Notes under the pieces: generated by a model
Database searches by the model: none
The model's input: only the letters and a program-made list of their open reading frames with translations
Told to the model about the DNA's origin: nothing
Made by a program: the position numbers and the translations under genes
Assembly (NCBI RefSeq): GCF_025362475.1
Contig: NZ_JANYGH010000001.1
Location: 124,001 to 188,000 of the forward strand
DNA from: Mucilaginibacter sp.
GTDB lineage: Bacteria > Bacteroidota > Bacteroidia > Sphingobacteriales > Sphingobacteriaceae
DNA: 64,000 nt
Direction: 5' to 3'
Shown here: piece after piece, positions 62,541 through 64,000 of the stretch
How positions within the stretch are numbered: position 1 is the first letter of the stretch
Layout of the letters: each line of letters opens with the position of its first letter

Positions 62541-63830
62541 CTATGCTACCGCGATCATTGGTTCTTCGGCTTCTTTTAAAACCGGTTGTTTTTGGAAACG
62601 CGTTATTAATACAATTACCGATACCACCATAACCATAATGCCGATATAGGTAAATGCCTGTACATAAGTAATGGTAGATGATTTGAATAAAAAGCCAAAC
62701 ATCATACCACCCAGGTTACCGCCAGCGCCAACTATACCGCTTACCATACCCACATTTTTACTATTGATGAACGGAACAATACCATAAGTAGCCCCGTTTG
62801 ACATTTTAAGGAAAAGCGCGAATGAAAGCATAGAAATAATAGCAGCAGTAAGGTTGCCAGAGCTGGCAAACAGAATAAGCCCTGCACCTTCTAATAGCAA
62901 TACGCCTGCAAGCAACAAACCTTTGCCGCGCATCCCGAATTTGCCGCCTACTTTATCTGATACAATACCGCCCAATGCACGGGCAAAAATGTTCATGAAC
63001 CCAAAAATACCGGCCCAAAAACCCGCCGAACTTTGCGACAGATGAAATGTATCTACAAAGTGTAGTGACGCCACGTTATCAAAAGTGATTTCCATACCAA
63101 AGCACATCGCATAAGCAAGGGTCAGCGCCCAAACGCGCCAGTCGCTCAATATGGACCAATCGGTTTTGGTAGAATTGGTTTTAGAATAGCCTACTTCATC
63201 ATAGTTTCCATTGGGGGTATCCTTAGTATATTTCCAGTATAAAAAGGCAATAACCAGCATCATTACACCCGGAAATATCATTGCATAGCGCCATGCTTCG
63301 GCTTTGGTATAGCCAAAACCTACTATCGCCGCAAAGATCAATGGCATCACCATGTTGGTAACACCGCCGCCCAAATTGCCCCAGCCACCGGTTACTGCGT
63401 TTGCCGTACCTTTTATATTAGGAGCAAACATCATAGAGGTATGAAACTGCGTGATTACGAACGATGCCCCAATTACACCTATTGCTAATCTGAATAACAA
63501 AAACGAGGTATAATCATGCGCCAGGCCTACAAAAAATACCGGTAATGAGCCAACCAGTAATAGCCTGATGGCCGTTTTGCGCGGGCCCCATGTATCACAA
63601 AGTTTACCAATAATTAAGCGTGCTATAATGGTAGCCGCTACAGAAGCTATAATGGTATTACCTACCTGCCCTTTGCTTAAGTGCAATTCTGCACGGATGG
63701 TAGGCATCAGTGGCGCCAGGCCGAACCAACCGAAAAAGCACACAAAAAACATGAGCCATGTGGTGTGGAAGGTGCGCATTTGTACACCTTTTAATGAAAA
63801 TATATTGAGTTTGGTAAGTTGTTTTTCCAT
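62541..63830 (-). CDS. Nitrate/nitrite transporter, NarK-type MFS
   Basis: A 429-residue major facilitator with about twelve membrane helices. Nitrate-porter features are visible: FGWFGLAPLMPTIRAELHLSKGQVGNTI near the N-terminus, the arginine-containing helix LLFRLAIGVIGASFVITQFHTSMMFAPNIKGTANAVTGGWGNLGGG and the matching second glycine-rich motif VSGIVGAGGNLGGMMFGFLF. These two nitrate-signature segments define the NNP family. It lies upstream of the nitrate reductase gene on the same strand, so uptake and reduction are encoded together. Confidence 0.95.
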   Translation of the reverse strand: MEKQLTKLNIFSLKGVQMRTFHTTWLMFFVCFFGWFGLAPLMPTIRAELHLSKGQVGNTIIASVAATIIARLIIGKLCDTWGPRKTAIRLLLVGSLPVFFVGLAHDYTSFLLFRLAIGVIGASFVITQFHTSMMFAPNIKGTANAVTGGWGNLGGGVTNMVMPLIFAAIVGFGYTKAEAWRYAMIFPGVMMLVIAFLYWKYTKDTPNGNYDEVGYSKTNSTKTDWSILSDWRVWALTLAYAMCFGMEITFDNVASLHFVDTFHLSQSSAGFWAGIFGFMNIFARALGGIVSDKVGGKFGMRGKGLLLAGVLLLEGAGLILFASSGNLTAAIISMLSFALFLKMSNGATYGIVPFINSKNVGMVSGIVGAGGNLGGMMFGFLFKSSTITYVQAFTYIGIMVMVVSVIVLITRFQKQPVLKEAEEPMIAVA

Positions 63831-63918
63831 GATCGTTTTAAATAAAAGCAGGGGTTACTAATAAATTAATGGTCAATATTTGCTTTCGGCTTTGTGCCAT
63901 CGGCTTTTAGCTCACAGG

Positions 63919-63999
63919 TTACTTATTCAAAAATTCGGGTTTAATATTCAATTGCAAATAAGCCCAAACCGGGTGAAGCCTGAAGCTTCCGGGTGTTAA
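63919..63999 (-). CDS. C-terminus of a further gene (partial)
   Basis: A minus-strand frame enters at the right edge and stops at 63919. It gives 26 residues ending LNIKPEFLNK, with HPVWAYLQLNI before, an alternating pattern like the last strand of an outer-membrane barrel. Its gene would lie upstream of narK and may belong to the nitrate cluster. The identity is not recognised because most of it is outside the window. Confidence 0.45.
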   Translation of the reverse strand, partial: LTPGSFRLHPVWAYLQLNIKPEFLNK

Positions 64000-64000
64000 A

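Overview
The window looks like chromosome of a Sphingobacteriaceae-type Bacteroidota, most like Mucilaginibacter or Pedobacter (inference). Supporting signs are many matches to the Bacteroidota -7 promoter box TAnnTTTG shortly before start codons, the lack of obvious Shine-Dalgarno sequences, and typical families: a CarboxypepD_reg outer-membrane beta-barrel, a propeller-type hybrid sensor kinase, GH76, OmpA with a TSP3 linker, and bacillithiol deacetylase BshB1. No phage, insertion sequence, plasmid gene or CRISPR array was seen. Mobile-like DNA is limited to small palindromic intergenic elements.

Layout. 0-6.4 kb: an EboA protein and a TMEM220-like membrane protein at the left edge, two membrane fatty-acid desaturases with two small proteins between them, an NTF2-like protein, and a TetR/NmrA pair that shares one operator palindrome. 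6.6-12.8 kb: a paralogous pair of secreted proteins, tandem tRNA-Lys genes, a BNR-repeat protein, two tRNA-Leu genes, an alpha/beta hydrolase, a proline-rich secreted peptide and a DUF5995 protein. 13-27 kb: mostly housekeeping genes (pabB, purA, fur, relA/spoT, DUF4294, glutathione peroxidase, bshB1, lysine 6-transaminase, a PLP deaminase, RluD, a class IV aminotransferase and a DUF3050 protein). 27.4-34.8 kb: a six-gene minus-strand operon with two ABC systems and a YtrA-like GntR regulator. Its last gene fuses an ABC permease to an M1-peptidase-like domain that has lost its zinc-binding HEXXH motif. 34.9-48.4 kb: an outer-membrane barrel, GH76, OmpA, a 1396-residue hybrid sensor kinase, DUF1569, YceI and a PI-PLC/GDPD-like protein. 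48.5-57.2 kb: a tightly packed nine-gene plus-strand operon. 57.4-64 kb: an assimilatory nitrate cluster with a rubredoxin-tailed protein, a nitrate reductase/NirB-type fusion, a NarK transporter and the C-terminus of one further gene.

The best candidate for an undescribed system is the nine-gene operon at 48.5-57.2 kb. It encodes a GT-B-like transferase, an SpsF-type cytidylyltransferase, a split transketolase, a class III (GSA-type) aminotransferase, an SDR, a HAD phosphatase fused to a NeuB-type PEP-condensing synthase, a sterol-desaturase-family hydroxylase and an SMR-type four-helix membrane protein. Together they suggest synthesis, CMP activation and transfer of an unusual amino-3-deoxy-ulosonic acid, possibly onto a lipid. 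This pathway is inferred from families and order only.

Regulatory signals seen include paired TetR operators, a palindrome abutting the -7 box of the YtrA-like operon, -7 boxes that move several start codons, and a three-copy family of about 100-bp palindromic repeats.
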